Below are positions 1 through 9,193 of a stretch of 64,000 nt of DNA, one piece after another (positions within the stretch are counted from its first letter, which is position 1; each line of letters begins with the position of its first letter). The notes under the pieces are model-generated. The model did no database searches, was not told the origin of the DNA, and saw only the letters and a program-made list of their open reading frames with translations. Made by a program: the position numbers and the translations under genes. Source of the stretch: Brevundimonas viscosa (GTDB taxonomy: Bacteria; Pseudomonadota; Alphaproteobacteria; Caulobacterales; Caulobacteraceae); NCBI RefSeq assembly GCF_900116065.1, contig NZ_FOZV01000001.1, positions 310,001-374,000 on the forward strand. Direction: 5' to 3'.

Positions 1-73
1 TGAACGGCGGCGGCGGGCATGCGGAGGTTATGTTCCGCATCCGTTCCGGATTCAACCGTGGCCCTGGACCGCC

Positions 74-1375
<1,302 letters not shown>

Positions 1376-1394
1376 CAGCCGCAGATAGGGCGCC

Positions 1395-2300
1395 TTATCC
1401 GCCGGCGGGAGGGGGCGTCGGCGCCGCAGGCGCGGCCGGAGGCGCCGGGGGCGGCGGCGGAGCGGGGATCAGCTGCGCCAGCACGATCCGCCAGCCGGCC
1501 GCCTGCCCTTGCCACAGCCGGACGTAATGGCCGGTGCGCTCGTTCCCGTTTCGCTCCCACAGGGCCGGCCCGTAGGTCCAGACGAGGTCGCCGTACGCCG
1601 ACTGACCGCCGCCTTCGGTCGGGCCGAACCGGAAGGTCGCCGGCCAGCCGTCCAGCGCTCCGGCGAAGGCGCCTCGCCCGATCGCCGGCGGCTGCGGCGC
1701 CACGTACAGCCGTCCATTGTCCGCCATCACAGCCAGATGCGCCGCCTCCTGGTCGACGGCGGCGTCTCGGGCGAGTTCGGCTTCCGCCTCCCGCACCTCC
1801 GCAAAGGCCCGGTCGCCCGCGGCCGGAGCGGGCGGCTCCGGCCCAACCTCCAGGATCACGGGATCGCTGTCCGGGCCCGGCACGTTCGCCGCGCTGGCGC
1901 CGGACCCGCCGTCGTAGATCCACCTCCACGAGCCGTCGGCCTGCCTCTTCCAGATGGTGAAGTAATGCCCCGTCCGCTGGCCGCCGACGGCCACGCCGCC
2001 GGTCGTGAAGCCCAGATCGCCCGAGCGCGCGATGCCGGCGAAGTTCGGCCACCATTCGAGCAGGGGCTCGTCGGCCGGTCGCGGCCGGTCCGGATAGACC
2101 TCGCCGATGCGCTGGGCCCGTCCGCCGGCGATGACGATCGCTTCCGGGACGGCCCACTTGTTGAAACTGCCGGCGACTCCCAGCGTCGCCGCGTCGGCGG
2201 CGAACGCTCGCTCGGCCGCGACGACGGGGGCGGCGTCGGGCTGACGGGCGACAGCTGGCGAACCGGCCGTCAGGGCCGCGACAAAGGCGAGCGTGAGCAT
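1395..2300 (-). CDS. Secreted protein with two SnoaL/DUF4440-like repeats
   Basis: 301 aa, starting at an ATG preceded by GGAGGAAA. The N-terminus (about residues 1-18) is a signal peptide ending in AVA, so the protein is probably periplasmic. The mature part contains two related segments, roughly 28-130 and 165-278. Each ends in an RTGHY-x2-(I/L)W motif (109-117 and 255-263) followed by an aromatic strand. This is the pattern of the cystatin-like DUF4440/SnoaL fold, used as a ligand-binding or scaffold domain. The C-terminal tail is Pro/Ala-rich. A longer open frame continues upstream but lacks a plausible start and overlaps the divergent gene. The function is unknown; the link to hslU is positional only. 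Confidence 0.75.
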   Translation of the reverse strand: MLTLAFVAALTAGSPAVARQPDAAPVVAAERAFAADAATLGVAGSFNKWAVPEAIVIAGGRAQRIGEVYPDRPRPADEPLLEWWPNFAGIARSGDLGFTTGGVAVGGQRTGHYFTIWKRQADGSWRWIYDGGSGASAANVPGPDSDPVILEVGPEPPAPAAGDRAFAEVREAEAELARDAAVDQEAAHLAVMADNGRLYVAPQPPAIGRGAFAGALDGWPATFRFGPTEGGGQSAYGDLVWTYGPALWERNGNERTGHYVRLWQGQAAGWRIVLAQLIPAPPPPPAPPAAPAAPTPPPAGG

Positions 2301-2420
2301 CCGATTTCCTCCGCCCGCAGGGAAACCCGTCGAACAGCGTCCTGTCCCGTTAAATCGCCGAAAGGCGCCCACCCCCGACAACGCGACGGAGAGGGCCAGC
2401 CGGCGCTGCTTGCCGCCGGT

Positions 2421-2467
2421 GGATATCGATGTTCTGATTGGCCGTCTCCAATCAATCAAGGGATATC
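2421..2467 (+). promoter_or_regulatory. Inverted repeat and direct GGATATC repeats upstream of small secreted gene
   Basis: A perfect 7-bp inverted repeat TGATTGG-N6-CCAATCA (2435-2454) sits 14 bases before the start of the 98-aa gene. It is flanked by two direct copies of GGATATC (2421-2427 and 2461-2467). It lies in the 168-base divergent spacer shared with the gene reading left from 2300. It could be an operator or a 5'-UTR hairpin; no regulator can be named. Confidence 0.35.
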
Positions 2468-2468
2468 C

Positions 2469-2765
2469 ATGCTGACCATCACCTTGCTGGCCCTGATGCT
2501 GGCGGCCCCCGAGGCCGGCTCGGGGCAGGTCGCCGTCATCGCCGCCGCACCCGCGCCCGCCGAGGCGCGCCGCGAGGAGGGAGTGCCGACCACGCGCCGG
2601 GTCTGCCGCCTCGAGCGCGCCACCGGGTCCAACATGCAGCAGCGCGTCTGTCGCGACGTGCCGCGGGCCGGCGTCCAGGACCAGCAGACGCGTGAGTTCA
2701 TGCGGGCCCAGCAACGCGTCCGCCTGCCCGATGAGGGCGATCTCACCCCCGGCGGGCCGAGCTGA
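2469..2765 (+). CDS. Small secreted protein, RRVCR/TGSN family (copy 1)
   Basis: 98 aa. The ATG is preceded by GGGA. A short hydrophobic N-terminus (MLTITLLALMLAAP) looks like a signal peptide. The C-terminal half carries RRVCRLERATGSN, then RVCRDVPR, QDQQTREFM and QRVR, with two conserved cysteines that could form a disulfide. The same pattern recurs in the next gene, so these are tandem paralogues. Such RxCR-TGSN proteins are common as uncharacterised secreted proteins in Caulobacterales and sphingomonads (recollection, not a search). No function can be assigned. Confidence 0.7.
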   Translation: MLTITLLALMLAAPEAGSGQVAVIAAAPAPAEARREEGVPTTRRVCRLERATGSNMQQRVCRDVPRAGVQDQQTREFMRAQQRVRLPDEGDLTPGGPS

Positions 2766-2837
2766 CGGCGGCGCTTGCAATCGGCGTTCCTTGAACATTA
2801 GGTTGCGCGTTCCTCCCGGAGTCCCAGGAATACGCCC

Positions 2838-3113
2838 ATGCTCGCCGCCTCGCTCGCCGCCCTGACGCTCGGCTTCGCGCCGCTTCAGACGGCGCCGCAG
2901 ACGCCCCCGCAGGGCGCGACGCCCCTGCCGCCCGTCGACGCCACCGCGGCGGAACCGCAGCCGGAAACCCGCCGCGTATGCCGGTTCGAAACGGTGACCG
3001 GCTCGAACCGGCGGACCCGGGTCTGCCGTGATGTGCCGCGGCAGGGCATGCAGGACCAGACCACGCGTGACTTCATGCGTGACAACCAGCGCGTCCGCAC
3101 GCCCGACATCTGA
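2838..3113 (+). CDS. Small secreted protein, RRVCR/TGSN family (copy 2)
   Basis: 91 aa, in tandem with and paralogous to the gene ending at 2765. Shared elements in order are RRVCR-x-E-x2-TGSN, RVCRDVPR-x-G-x-QDQ-x-TR-x-FMR and QRVR-x-PD. The N-terminus (MLAASLAALTLGFAPL) is a probable signal peptide, followed by a Pro/Thr-rich linker to about residue 40 and the two-cysteine domain. A GGA-containing ribosome site (AGGAATACG) precedes the ATG. It converges on folC, with only 6 bases between the two stops. Function unknown. Confidence 0.7.
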   Translation: MLAASLAALTLGFAPLQTAPQTPPQGATPLPPVDATAAEPQPETRRVCRFETVTGSNRRTRVCRDVPRQGMQDQTTRDFMRDNQRVRTPDI

Positions 3114-3119
3114 CCGGGC

Positions 3120-4394
3120 TCAATCGGGCCAGGTCTCGCGGGCGGCGCCGAGCACCTCGCCGGCCAGGTAGAGCGATCCGCAGATCACCACCCGCCCCGC
3201 GCCCAGGCGCAGGGCCTTGGCGAGAGCTTCGCCCACGTTGGCGGCCGCCTGCGCGCCCAGCCCGTGACCCCGGGCGACCGCCGCCAGCGCCTCGGGTTCC
3301 GCTGCGGCGCCGTCGAAAGGAACCGTGAAGACCGCCGCCCCCGACCCGCCCAGCGCCTCGAAGAAGCCGCCGGCGCCCTTGTTCGCCAGCATTCCGACGA
3401 TCAGGGCCGTGGGCCGCGGCGCCCGCGCCTGCCGCTCCGCGAGCGCCGCCGCCAGCGCCCGACCGGCGTGCGGATTGTGTCCCCCGTCCAGCCACAGCTC
3501 CGCGTCCGCCGCCCGCGCCGCCTCACCGAAAGGGCCGGCGGTCAGCCGCTGCATCCGCGCCGGCCACCGGACCTCGCCAAGCCCGCGCGCGATGGCGGCC
3601 TCGGGCAGGTCCAACTCGAGTGCGACCGCCACGGCAAGACCGGCGTTGGCGATCTGATGCGGCCCGGCGAGCGCCGGCGTGGGGAGGTCGAGGAAGCGGG
3701 TCTGGTCCTGGAAGGCCAGGCCCCCGCGCTCGCTCCACGCGTCGAAGTCCACGCCCATCACAGTCAGAGGCGCGTGAACGGCAGCGGCGGCGGCCTCGAT
3801 CTCGACCATGGCCGCCTCGTCCTGCCGCGCGATCAGCCCGCGCGCGCCGGCCTTGAGGATCCCGGCCTTCTCTCTGGCGATACCGGGGAGGGAGTGGCCG
3901 AGGAATTCCGCATGATCGAGGTCGACCGGCGTGATCACGCTCAGCAGCGGCCGCTCGATCACATTGGTAGCGTCCAGCACCCCGCCCAGCCCGACCTCGA
4001 TGACCGCCAGATCGGCCGGCGCCTCGCTCATGGCCACGAAGGCCGCCGCTGTGGTGCTCTCGAACACCGTCGCCTCAAGCCCGGGCGCCTCGACGCGGTC
4101 CAGCACGGCGTTCAGCCGCGCGTCGTCGATCAGGCGGCCTGCCAGCCGGATGCGTTCGTTGAACCGGACCAGATGCGGCGAGGTGTAGGCGTGGACGCGC
4201 AGGCCGGCCGCCTCGGCGATGGCGCGGATGAAGGCGACCGTCGAACCCTTGCCGTTGGTCCCGGCCACATGGATCACCGGCGGCAGTCGATGCTGCGGGT
4301 CGCCCAGCGCCGCGCACAGCGCCCGCATCCGCTCCAGCGACAGGTCGATGCGCTGCGGATGCCGCGCGCGCAGGCGTTCGGAGATCGGGTCCAT
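3120..4394 (-). CDS. folC: Dihydrofolate/folylpolyglutamate synthase
   Basis: 424 aa. Mur-ligase-type enzyme that adds glutamate to dihydropteroate and/or folates. Motifs: P-loop GTNGKGST at 45-52, the TSPHL segment shortly after, VGLGGVLDATNV in the central domain, and DGGHNPHA opening the C-terminal domain. Length is normal. It is the last gene of the leftward rsmC-trp-accD operon, starting 10 bases after the accD stop. The accD-folC order is a widespread bacterial arrangement. Confidence 0.96.
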   Translation of the reverse strand: MDPISERLRARHPQRIDLSLERMRALCAALGDPQHRLPPVIHVAGTNGKGSTVAFIRAIAEAAGLRVHAYTSPHLVRFNERIRLAGRLIDDARLNAVLDRVEAPGLEATVFESTTAAAFVAMSEAPADLAVIEVGLGGVLDATNVIERPLLSVITPVDLDHAEFLGHSLPGIAREKAGILKAGARGLIARQDEAAMVEIEAAAAAVHAPLTVMGVDFDAWSERGGLAFQDQTRFLDLPTPALAGPHQIANAGLAVAVALELDLPEAAIARGLGEVRWPARMQRLTAGPFGEAARAADAELWLDGGHNPHAGRALAAALAERQARAPRPTALIVGMLANKGAGGFFEALGGSGAAVFTVPFDGAAAEPEALAAVARGHGLGAQAAANVGEALAKALRLGAGRVVICGSLYLAGEVLGAARETWPD

Positions 4395-4404
4395 CGGGCC
4401 GTTT

Positions 4405-5298
4405 CTAGGCCGCCCGGCGCGTCCCGCCCATCAGCATCGACAGGATCTGGCCGATCACGCGCGGCAGGTCGGCGCGGGTCACGACCTTGTCGACCATGCC
4501 CTTCTCCTGGAGGTATTCGGCGCGCTGGAATCCCGGCGGCAGCTTCTCGCGGATGGTCGCCTCGATGACCCGCGGCCCCGCGAAGCCGATCAGGGCCCCC
4601 GGTTCGGCCAGGTGCACATCGCCGAGCATGGCGTAGCTGGCGGTGACGCCGCCGGTGGTGGGGTCGGTCAGAACCACGACGAAGGGAAGCTGCGCGGCCT
4701 TCAGCTCCTGGATGGCCAGGGTGGTGCGGGCCATCTGCATCAACGACAGCGCCCCTTCCTGCATGCGGGCGCCGCCGGCGGCGGTGAAGCACACCAGCGG
4801 CACGCCCCGGTCGATGGCCTCGCGCGCCGCCTTGATGAAGGCCTCGCCGGCGGCCATGCCCAGCGAGCCGCCCATGAAGGTGAAGTCCTGGACGATGACC
4901 ACCGCATCGGCCCCGCCCACGGCGCCGAAGCCGATGGCCATGGTGTCCTTGCGGCCGGCCGCCTTGCGCGCCGCGTCGAGACGCTGGCGGTAGGGCTTGC
5001 CGTCGGAGAACTTGAGCGGGTCCTCCGGCACGTCCGGCGTCTCGATCGACTCGTAGGCGCCGTCGTCGAAGGTGAACTTGAGCCGGGTCGGCGCGTCGAT
5101 GCGCATATGCCGGCCGGACGGCGTCACCCACAACGACCCTTCGAGGTCCGAGCGGTACAGCATCTCGCCGGTGTCGGGGTCCTTGACCCAGAGGTTGTCC
5201 GGCGTGTCGCGCCGGCTGACGATCTTGCGCACGCCGGGAGCGAAGCGGCTCAGCCAGCCGCCGCGCTTCTCGGTCTGGGGCTTGTTCTTGTCGACCAT
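4405..5298 (-). CDS. accD: Acetyl-CoA carboxylase carboxyltransferase subunit beta
   Basis: 297 aa. Beta half of the carboxyltransferase that makes malonyl-CoA with AccA. The catalytic core is well conserved, for example GGSLGMAAGE, TAAGGARMQEG, TDPTTGGVTASYA and GFAGPRVIE. The start is the ATG at 5298, preceded by AAAGG, 10 bases after the trpA stop. The N-terminal zinc ribbon is degenerate: where the family has CPxC twice, this protein has D40-P-D-T43 and T59-P-S-G62, so all four zinc-binding cysteines are missing while the surrounding positions (LYRSDLEGSLWV, HMRI) remain alignable. Confidence 0.97.
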   Translation of the reverse strand: MVDKNKPQTEKRGGWLSRFAPGVRKIVSRRDTPDNLWVKDPDTGEMLYRSDLEGSLWVTPSGRHMRIDAPTRLKFTFDDGAYESIETPDVPEDPLKFSDGKPYRQRLDAARKAAGRKDTMAIGFGAVGGADAVVIVQDFTFMGGSLGMAAGEAFIKAAREAIDRGVPLVCFTAAGGARMQEGALSLMQMARTTLAIQELKAAQLPFVVVLTDPTTGGVTASYAMLGDVHLAEPGALIGFAGPRVIEATIREKLPPGFQRAEYLQEKGMVDKVVTRADLPRVIGQILSMLMGGTRRAA

Positions 5299-5308
5299 GG
5301 GCGGGCCT

Positions 5309-6139
5309 TTAGACGGTTTCCGGCGTCCTTGCATCCCTGACGGCTTCCGCCAGGGCCCGGACCTTGGCCAGAACGCGCCCGGCGGGCGACGCGTTCTCCG
5401 CCAGCGCCGCCGCCACCTCGTCGACCAGGACCGAGCCGGCCACAACCGCCTCGGCGACGCGGGCGATCTCGGCCGCCCGGTCCGGCGTCTTGACCCCGAA
5501 GCCCACCGCCACCGGCAGGCCCGCGGCGCGACGAACACGTTCCACCGCGGGCGCGACCGATCCGGCCTCGGCTTCCTTCACCCCGGTCACTCCGGCCACG
5601 GAGACGTAGTAGACGAAGCCCGAGGTCCCTTGCGCGATCACCTTCAGTCGGGCGTCGTCGGAGGTCGGGGTGGCCAGACGGATCAGCGACACCTGCGCCG
5701 CGTCCAGCGCGCCGGTCAGCACGCCCGCCTCCTCCGGCGGACAGTCGACGACGATCATCCCGTCCACGCCCGCCGCCGCGGCGTCGCGGGCGAAGGCTTC
5801 GTAGCCGTAGCTCTCGATCGGATTGAGGTAGCCCATCAGGATCAGCGGGGTGTCCGCGTCGCCGCTCCGGAAGGCCGCGGCGAGATCCAGGGTGCCCTTG
5901 AGGCTGAGGCCGGCCTTGAGGCCGCGCAGGGCGGCGCGCTGGATCGGCGGCCCCTCGGCCATGGGGTCGGAGAAGGGGAAGCCGAGCTCGATGATGTCCG
6001 CGCCCGCAGCCGGCAGGCCGCGGAGGATCTCGAGCGCCTCCTCGCGAGACGGATCGCCGGCCATGACATAGGCGACGAAGCCGGCCCGCCCCTCCGCCTT
6101 CAGGGCGGCGAAGCGGGCGTCGATGCGGGCGGTGGTCAT
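5309..6139 (-). CDS. trpA: Tryptophan synthase alpha chain
   Basis: 276 aa TIM barrel that cleaves indole-3-glycerol phosphate and channels indole to TrpB. Catalytic Glu is E51 (IELGFPFSDP). The loop that normally reads ADG and carries the second catalytic acid (Asp60 in Salmonella) reads M60-A-E62-G, so Asp is replaced by Glu; the codon is GAG. Other signatures are intact (YYVSVAGVTG; VAVGFGVKTP). The ATG overlaps the stop of the small secreted-protein gene by 4 bp, which suggests translational coupling. Unlike most trp operons, trpB and trpA are separated by that gene. Confidence 0.97.
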   Translation of the reverse strand: MTTARIDARFAALKAEGRAGFVAYVMAGDPSREEALEILRGLPAAGADIIELGFPFSDPMAEGPPIQRAALRGLKAGLSLKGTLDLAAAFRSGDADTPLILMGYLNPIESYGYEAFARDAAAAGVDGMIVVDCPPEEAGVLTGALDAAQVSLIRLATPTSDDARLKVIAQGTSGFVYYVSVAGVTGVKEAEAGSVAPAVERVRRAAGLPVAVGFGVKTPDRAAEIARVAEAVVAGSVLVDEVAAALAENASPAGRVLAKVRALAEAVRDARTPETV

Positions 6140-6564
6140 TGCTGCGGAGCGGGCGCCGCGGCGGGCTGTTCGGCGCAGACGTCGCCGGGGATCGGGCCGA
6201 AGCCGAGGTAGCCGATCGCCTCGGGTCCGGCCGGACGGGAGGTGTCGTAGAAGGCCTGCATCTGCAGCCCGTCGCAGCCGCCGCCATCCCGCCGCCGGAC
6301 GAACACCACGCGATTGTCCTCGCCGCCGGCCGGGATCCAGCCCTTGGCCTGCAGATCGGCCACATAGGCGTCGGCGAGGGCGCCGATGCCCGCCAGCGGG
6401 GCGCTGACGCAGAAGGCGCGGCCGGCGAGGCCGTAGAGGTTGCCGCAGTCGGGGGCGAGGGTCGCGCCCGGCAGCACCATCTGCTCCGGCGTCGCCGGCG
6501 CGTCCTGGACCACGGCCGGCGCGCCGAGGAGAGCCGCCGCGGCGGCGAGGATGAGGGTGTTCAT
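6136..6564 (-). CDS. Putative secreted protein inserted between trpB and trpA
   Basis: 142 aa. A clear AGGACATC ribosome site precedes the ATG, 6 bases after the trpB stop, and the stop overlaps the trpA start (ATGA). The N-terminus (MNTLILAAAAALLGAPAVV) is a signal peptide. The mature protein has four cysteines (at PDCGN, AFCVS, GGCDG and DVCAE) and ends in an Ala/Pro/Gln-rich tail. No family is recognised. Operon position may only reflect transcript sharing, but tight coupling on both sides means its translation is tied to TrpB and TrpA. Confidence 0.8.
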   Translation of the reverse strand: MNTLILAAAAALLGAPAVVQDAPATPEQMVLPGATLAPDCGNLYGLAGRAFCVSAPLAGIGALADAYVADLQAKGWIPAGGEDNRVVFVRRRDGGGCDGLQMQAFYDTSRPAGPEAIGYLGFGPIPGDVCAEQPAAAPAPQQ

Positions 6565-6570
6565 GATGTC

Positions 6571-7785
6571 CTAGAGCTCCACGCCCAGATGCTTCGCCAC
6601 GGCGAAGATGTCCTTGTCGCCCCGCCCGCACATATTGAGCACGACGTCGCCGCCCTTGCCCACTTCTTTCGCGATCTCGCCGACCCGGGCCAGCGCGTGG
6701 CTGGGCTCCAGCGCCGGGATGATTCCCTCCAGCTTCGCGCACAGCTGGAACGCCTCCAGCGCCTCCTCGTCGGTGGCGGCGCGGTACTCGGCGCGGCCGA
6801 TGTCCTTCAGCCAGGCGTGTTCAGGCCCGATGCCGGGGTAGTCGAGCCCGGCCGAAATCGAATGGCCCTCGAGGATCTGGCCGTCGGCGTCCTGCAGCAG
6901 GTAGGTGCGGTTGCCGTGCAGCACGCCGGGGCGGCCGCCCTGGATCGAGGCGGCGTGGTCCGGCGTGTCGAGCCCGCGCCCGGCCGCCTCGACGCCGATC
7001 AGACGCACGCCGGCGTCGGCGATGAACGGATGGAACAGGCCGATGGCGTTGGAGCCGCCGCCGATGGCCGCGACGCAGGCGTCGGGCAGCTTCTCGCGGC
7101 GCGCCAGCATGGAGGCGCGCACCTCGCGGCCGATCACGCTCTGGAAGTCGCGCACCATGGCCGGATAGGGATGCGGCCCGGCGGCGGTGCCGATCAGGTA
7201 ATAGGTGTCCGCGACGTTGGTGACCCAGTCGCGCATGGCCTCGTTCATGGCGTCCTTGAGCGTGCCGCGGCCCGAGGTCACCGGCACCACCTCGGCGCCC
7301 AGAAGCTTCATGCGGAAGACGTTCGGCGACTGCCGCTCGACGTCGGCGGCGCCCATGTAGACCACGCACGGCAGGCCGAAACGGGCGCAGACGGTGGCCG
7401 TGGCGACGCCGTGCTGGCCGGCGCCAGTCTCGGCGATGATGCGGGTCTTGCCCATGCGCATGGCCAGCAGGATCTGGCCCATGCAGTTGTTCACCTTGTG
7501 GGCGCCGGTGTGGTTCAGCTCGTCGCGCTTGAACCAGATGTCGGCCCCGCCGTGGTGCTCGGTCAGCCGCGAGGCGAGATACATCGGGCTCGGGCGGCCG
7601 ACGTAGTCGGTCAGAAAGCCGTCCAGCTCGGCCTGGAAGGTCGGGTCGGCCTTGGCCGCCTCGTAGGCCGCGTCCAGTTCGTGGATCAGCGGCATCAGGG
7701 TCTCGGCGACGAAGCGGCCGCCGTAGGGGCCGAAGCGGCCTTCGGCGTCGGGCCAGGCGTAGGCGTTGGGAAGGCTTGCGTTCAC
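6571..7785 (-). CDS. trpB: Tryptophan synthase beta chain
   Basis: 404 aa PLP enzyme that condenses indole with serine. The PLP lysine is K97 in HTGAHKVNN; the phosphate-binding loop GGGSNAIG and the N-terminal [10 protein letters not shown] are present. Length fits TrpB1. The start codon is GTG (7785) without an obvious Shine-Dalgarno sequence, 32 bases after trpF; the next in-frame ATG would remove conserved sequence. It lies within the leftward trpF-trpB-x-trpA operon. Confidence 0.98.
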   Translation of the reverse strand: MNASLPNAYAWPDAEGRFGPYGGRFVAETLMPLIHELDAAYEAAKADPTFQAELDGFLTDYVGRPSPMYLASRLTEHHGGADIWFKRDELNHTGAHKVNNCMGQILLAMRMGKTRIIAETGAGQHGVATATVCARFGLPCVVYMGAADVERQSPNVFRMKLLGAEVVPVTSGRGTLKDAMNEAMRDWVTNVADTYYLIGTAAGPHPYPAMVRDFQSVIGREVRASMLARREKLPDACVAAIGGGSNAIGLFHPFIADAGVRLIGVEAAGRGLDTPDHAASIQGGRPGVLHGNRTYLLQDADGQILEGHSISAGLDYPGIGPEHAWLKDIGRAEYRAATDEEALEAFQLCAKLEGIIPALEPSHALARVGEIAKEVGKGGDVVLNMCGRGDKDIFAVAKHLGVEL

Positions 7786-7817
7786 AGGTGGAGACTCGCG
7801 CGGGGGAGCGGCGGAAA

Positions 7818-8459
7818 TCAGGCCGACCTCGCCGCCTCCAGGAAGGCCGCGATCCGGCCGGGGTCCTTAACACCCGGCGCGCTTTCGACGCCAGAGGACA
7901 CATCGACCGCAGGCGCGCCGGTGATCCGCACCGCCTCGGCCAGATTGTCCGGCGACAGGCCGCCGGCGAGGAACCACGGGCGGGCGAAGGCGCGTCCGGC
8001 CAGCAGGGCCCAGTCGAAGGCTGCGCCGACGCCGCCGGGAAGGGCGGCGCCTTCCGGCGGCTTGGCATCGAACATCAGCCAGTCGACCACCGGCTCGAAG
8101 GCCGCGGCGGAGGCGACGTCGTCCGCCGTGCGCACCGGCAGGGCCTTGATGATCCCCGCGCCGGTCAGCAACCCCGCCCGCGCCGCCTGCTCCGGCGTCT
8201 CCGAGCCGTGCAGCTGGACGAGGTCGGGCCGGAGGATGAGGGCGATTTCGGTGAGCAGGGCGTCGTCGGCGTCGGCGGTGACCGCCACCACCCTCGCCCG
8301 CCCCCGCGCCCGCTCGAACAGGGCGGCGGCGGCGATCAGCTCAAGGTGACGAGGGCTCTTCGGAAAGCTGACCGCGCCGACGAAGTCCGCCCCGCCGTCC
8401 AGCGCGGCGTCCAGGGCGCCGGGCGTGGTCAGGCCGCAGATCTTGGTCAGGACGCTCAT
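7818..8459 (-). CDS. trpF: Phosphoribosylanthranilate isomerase
   Basis: 213 aa TIM-barrel enzyme for the third step from anthranilate to tryptophan. Motifs: KICGL near the N-terminus (catalytic Cys8), [15 protein letters not shown] with the catalytic Asp, and the phosphate site [14 protein letters not shown]. The ATG overlaps the stop of the pseudouridine synthase gene by 4 bp. Earlier trp genes (trpE, G, D, C) are not in the window, so the pathway is split over the chromosome. Confidence 0.97.
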   Translation of the reverse strand: MSVLTKICGLTTPGALDAALDGGADFVGAVSFPKSPRHLELIAAAALFERARGRARVVAVTADADDALLTEIALILRPDLVQLHGSETPEQAARAGLLTGAGIIKALPVRTADDVASAAAFEPVVDWLMFDAKPPEGAALPGGVGAAFDWALLAGRAFARPWFLAGGLSPDNLAEAVRITGAPAVDVSSGVESAPGVKDPGRIAAFLEAARSA

Positions 8460-9193
8460 GCGGAGAAGATGGCGGCGATCTCGCCGTCGTCCAGCAGCCG
8501 CCAGTCGCCGGGCGCCAGATCGTCGGGCAGCGCCAAGCCGCCCAGCCGTTCCCGGTGCAGCGTCTCCACGTGATTGCCCACGGCCGCGAACATCCGCCGC
8601 ACCATGTGATAGCGGCCCTCGGTCACCGATACCCGCGCCTCCGTCGGCGACAGGACCTCCAGCCCCGCCGGCTTCAGCGGCCGGTCGTCGCCCTCCAGCA
8701 TCAGCTCGCCGGATGCGAACAGCGCCGCCTCGCTCCCGGTCAGGGGCCGCGCCAGCGTCGCGCGGTAAATCTTGGCGACATTCTTCCTGGGACTGATCAC
8801 CCGGTGCAGCAGGTCGCCGTCGTCGGTCATCAGCAGGAGGCCGGAGGTGTCCTTGTCGAGCCGTCCGATGGTCGAGATGGCGGGGTCCCGGCGCCGCCAG
8901 CGATCCGGGAGCACGTCGTAGACCAGCGGCCCGTCCTCCTTGTGCGAGCAGGTCATCCCGACCGGCTTGTGCAGCATCAGCGCCAGCCCGTGCGGCGGGT
9001 CCAGCGGCTCGCCGTCTATCCGCATCCGCGCCGTCAGGTCGGGCGTCACGGGAATCCGGCGCGACACGTCATCCACCTCGACCCCGTCCAGCGTCACGCC
9101 GCCGGCCCGGGCCAGCCTGGCCATTTCCGCACGCGAGCCGTAGCCGAGCGAGGACAGCAGCTTGTCGATGCGGGCGGTCGGAACCCTGCTCAC
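8456..9193 (-). CDS. rsuA: Pseudouridine synthase, RsuA/RluB/E/F family
   Basis: 245 aa from a GTG start at 9193 whose bases overlap the rsmC stop (GTGA). The N-terminal S4 RNA-binding domain begins RIDKLLSSLGYGSR. The catalytic motif GRLDKDTSGLLL carries the essential Asp. The later segment GRYHMVRRMFAAVGNHV is typical of RsuA relatives. It modifies a uridine in 16S (RsuA) or 23S (RluB/E/F) rRNA. The adjacent 16S methyltransferase rsmC and the length make the 16S U516 enzyme the best guess, but the exact target cannot be read from sequence alone. An in-frame upstream extension overlaps rsmC and is unlikely. Confidence 0.85.
   Translation of the reverse strand: MSRVPTARIDKLLSSLGYGSRAEMARLARAGGVTLDGVEVDDVSRRIPVTPDLTARMRIDGEPLDPPHGLALMLHKPVGMTCSHKEDGPLVYDVLPDRWRRRDPAISTIGRLDKDTSGLLLMTDDGDLLHRVISPRKNVAKIYRATLARPLTGSEAALFASGELMLEGDDRPLKPAGLEVLSPTEARVSVTEGRYHMVRRMFAAVGNHVETLHRERLGGLALPDDLAPGDWRLLDDGEIAAIFSA

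Noticed and set aside
2301..2798. N-terminal extension of the protein at 1395-2300
   Set aside because: The extension lacks a start with a ribosome site, overlaps the divergent gene, and the signal peptide and ribosome site point to the ATG at 2300.
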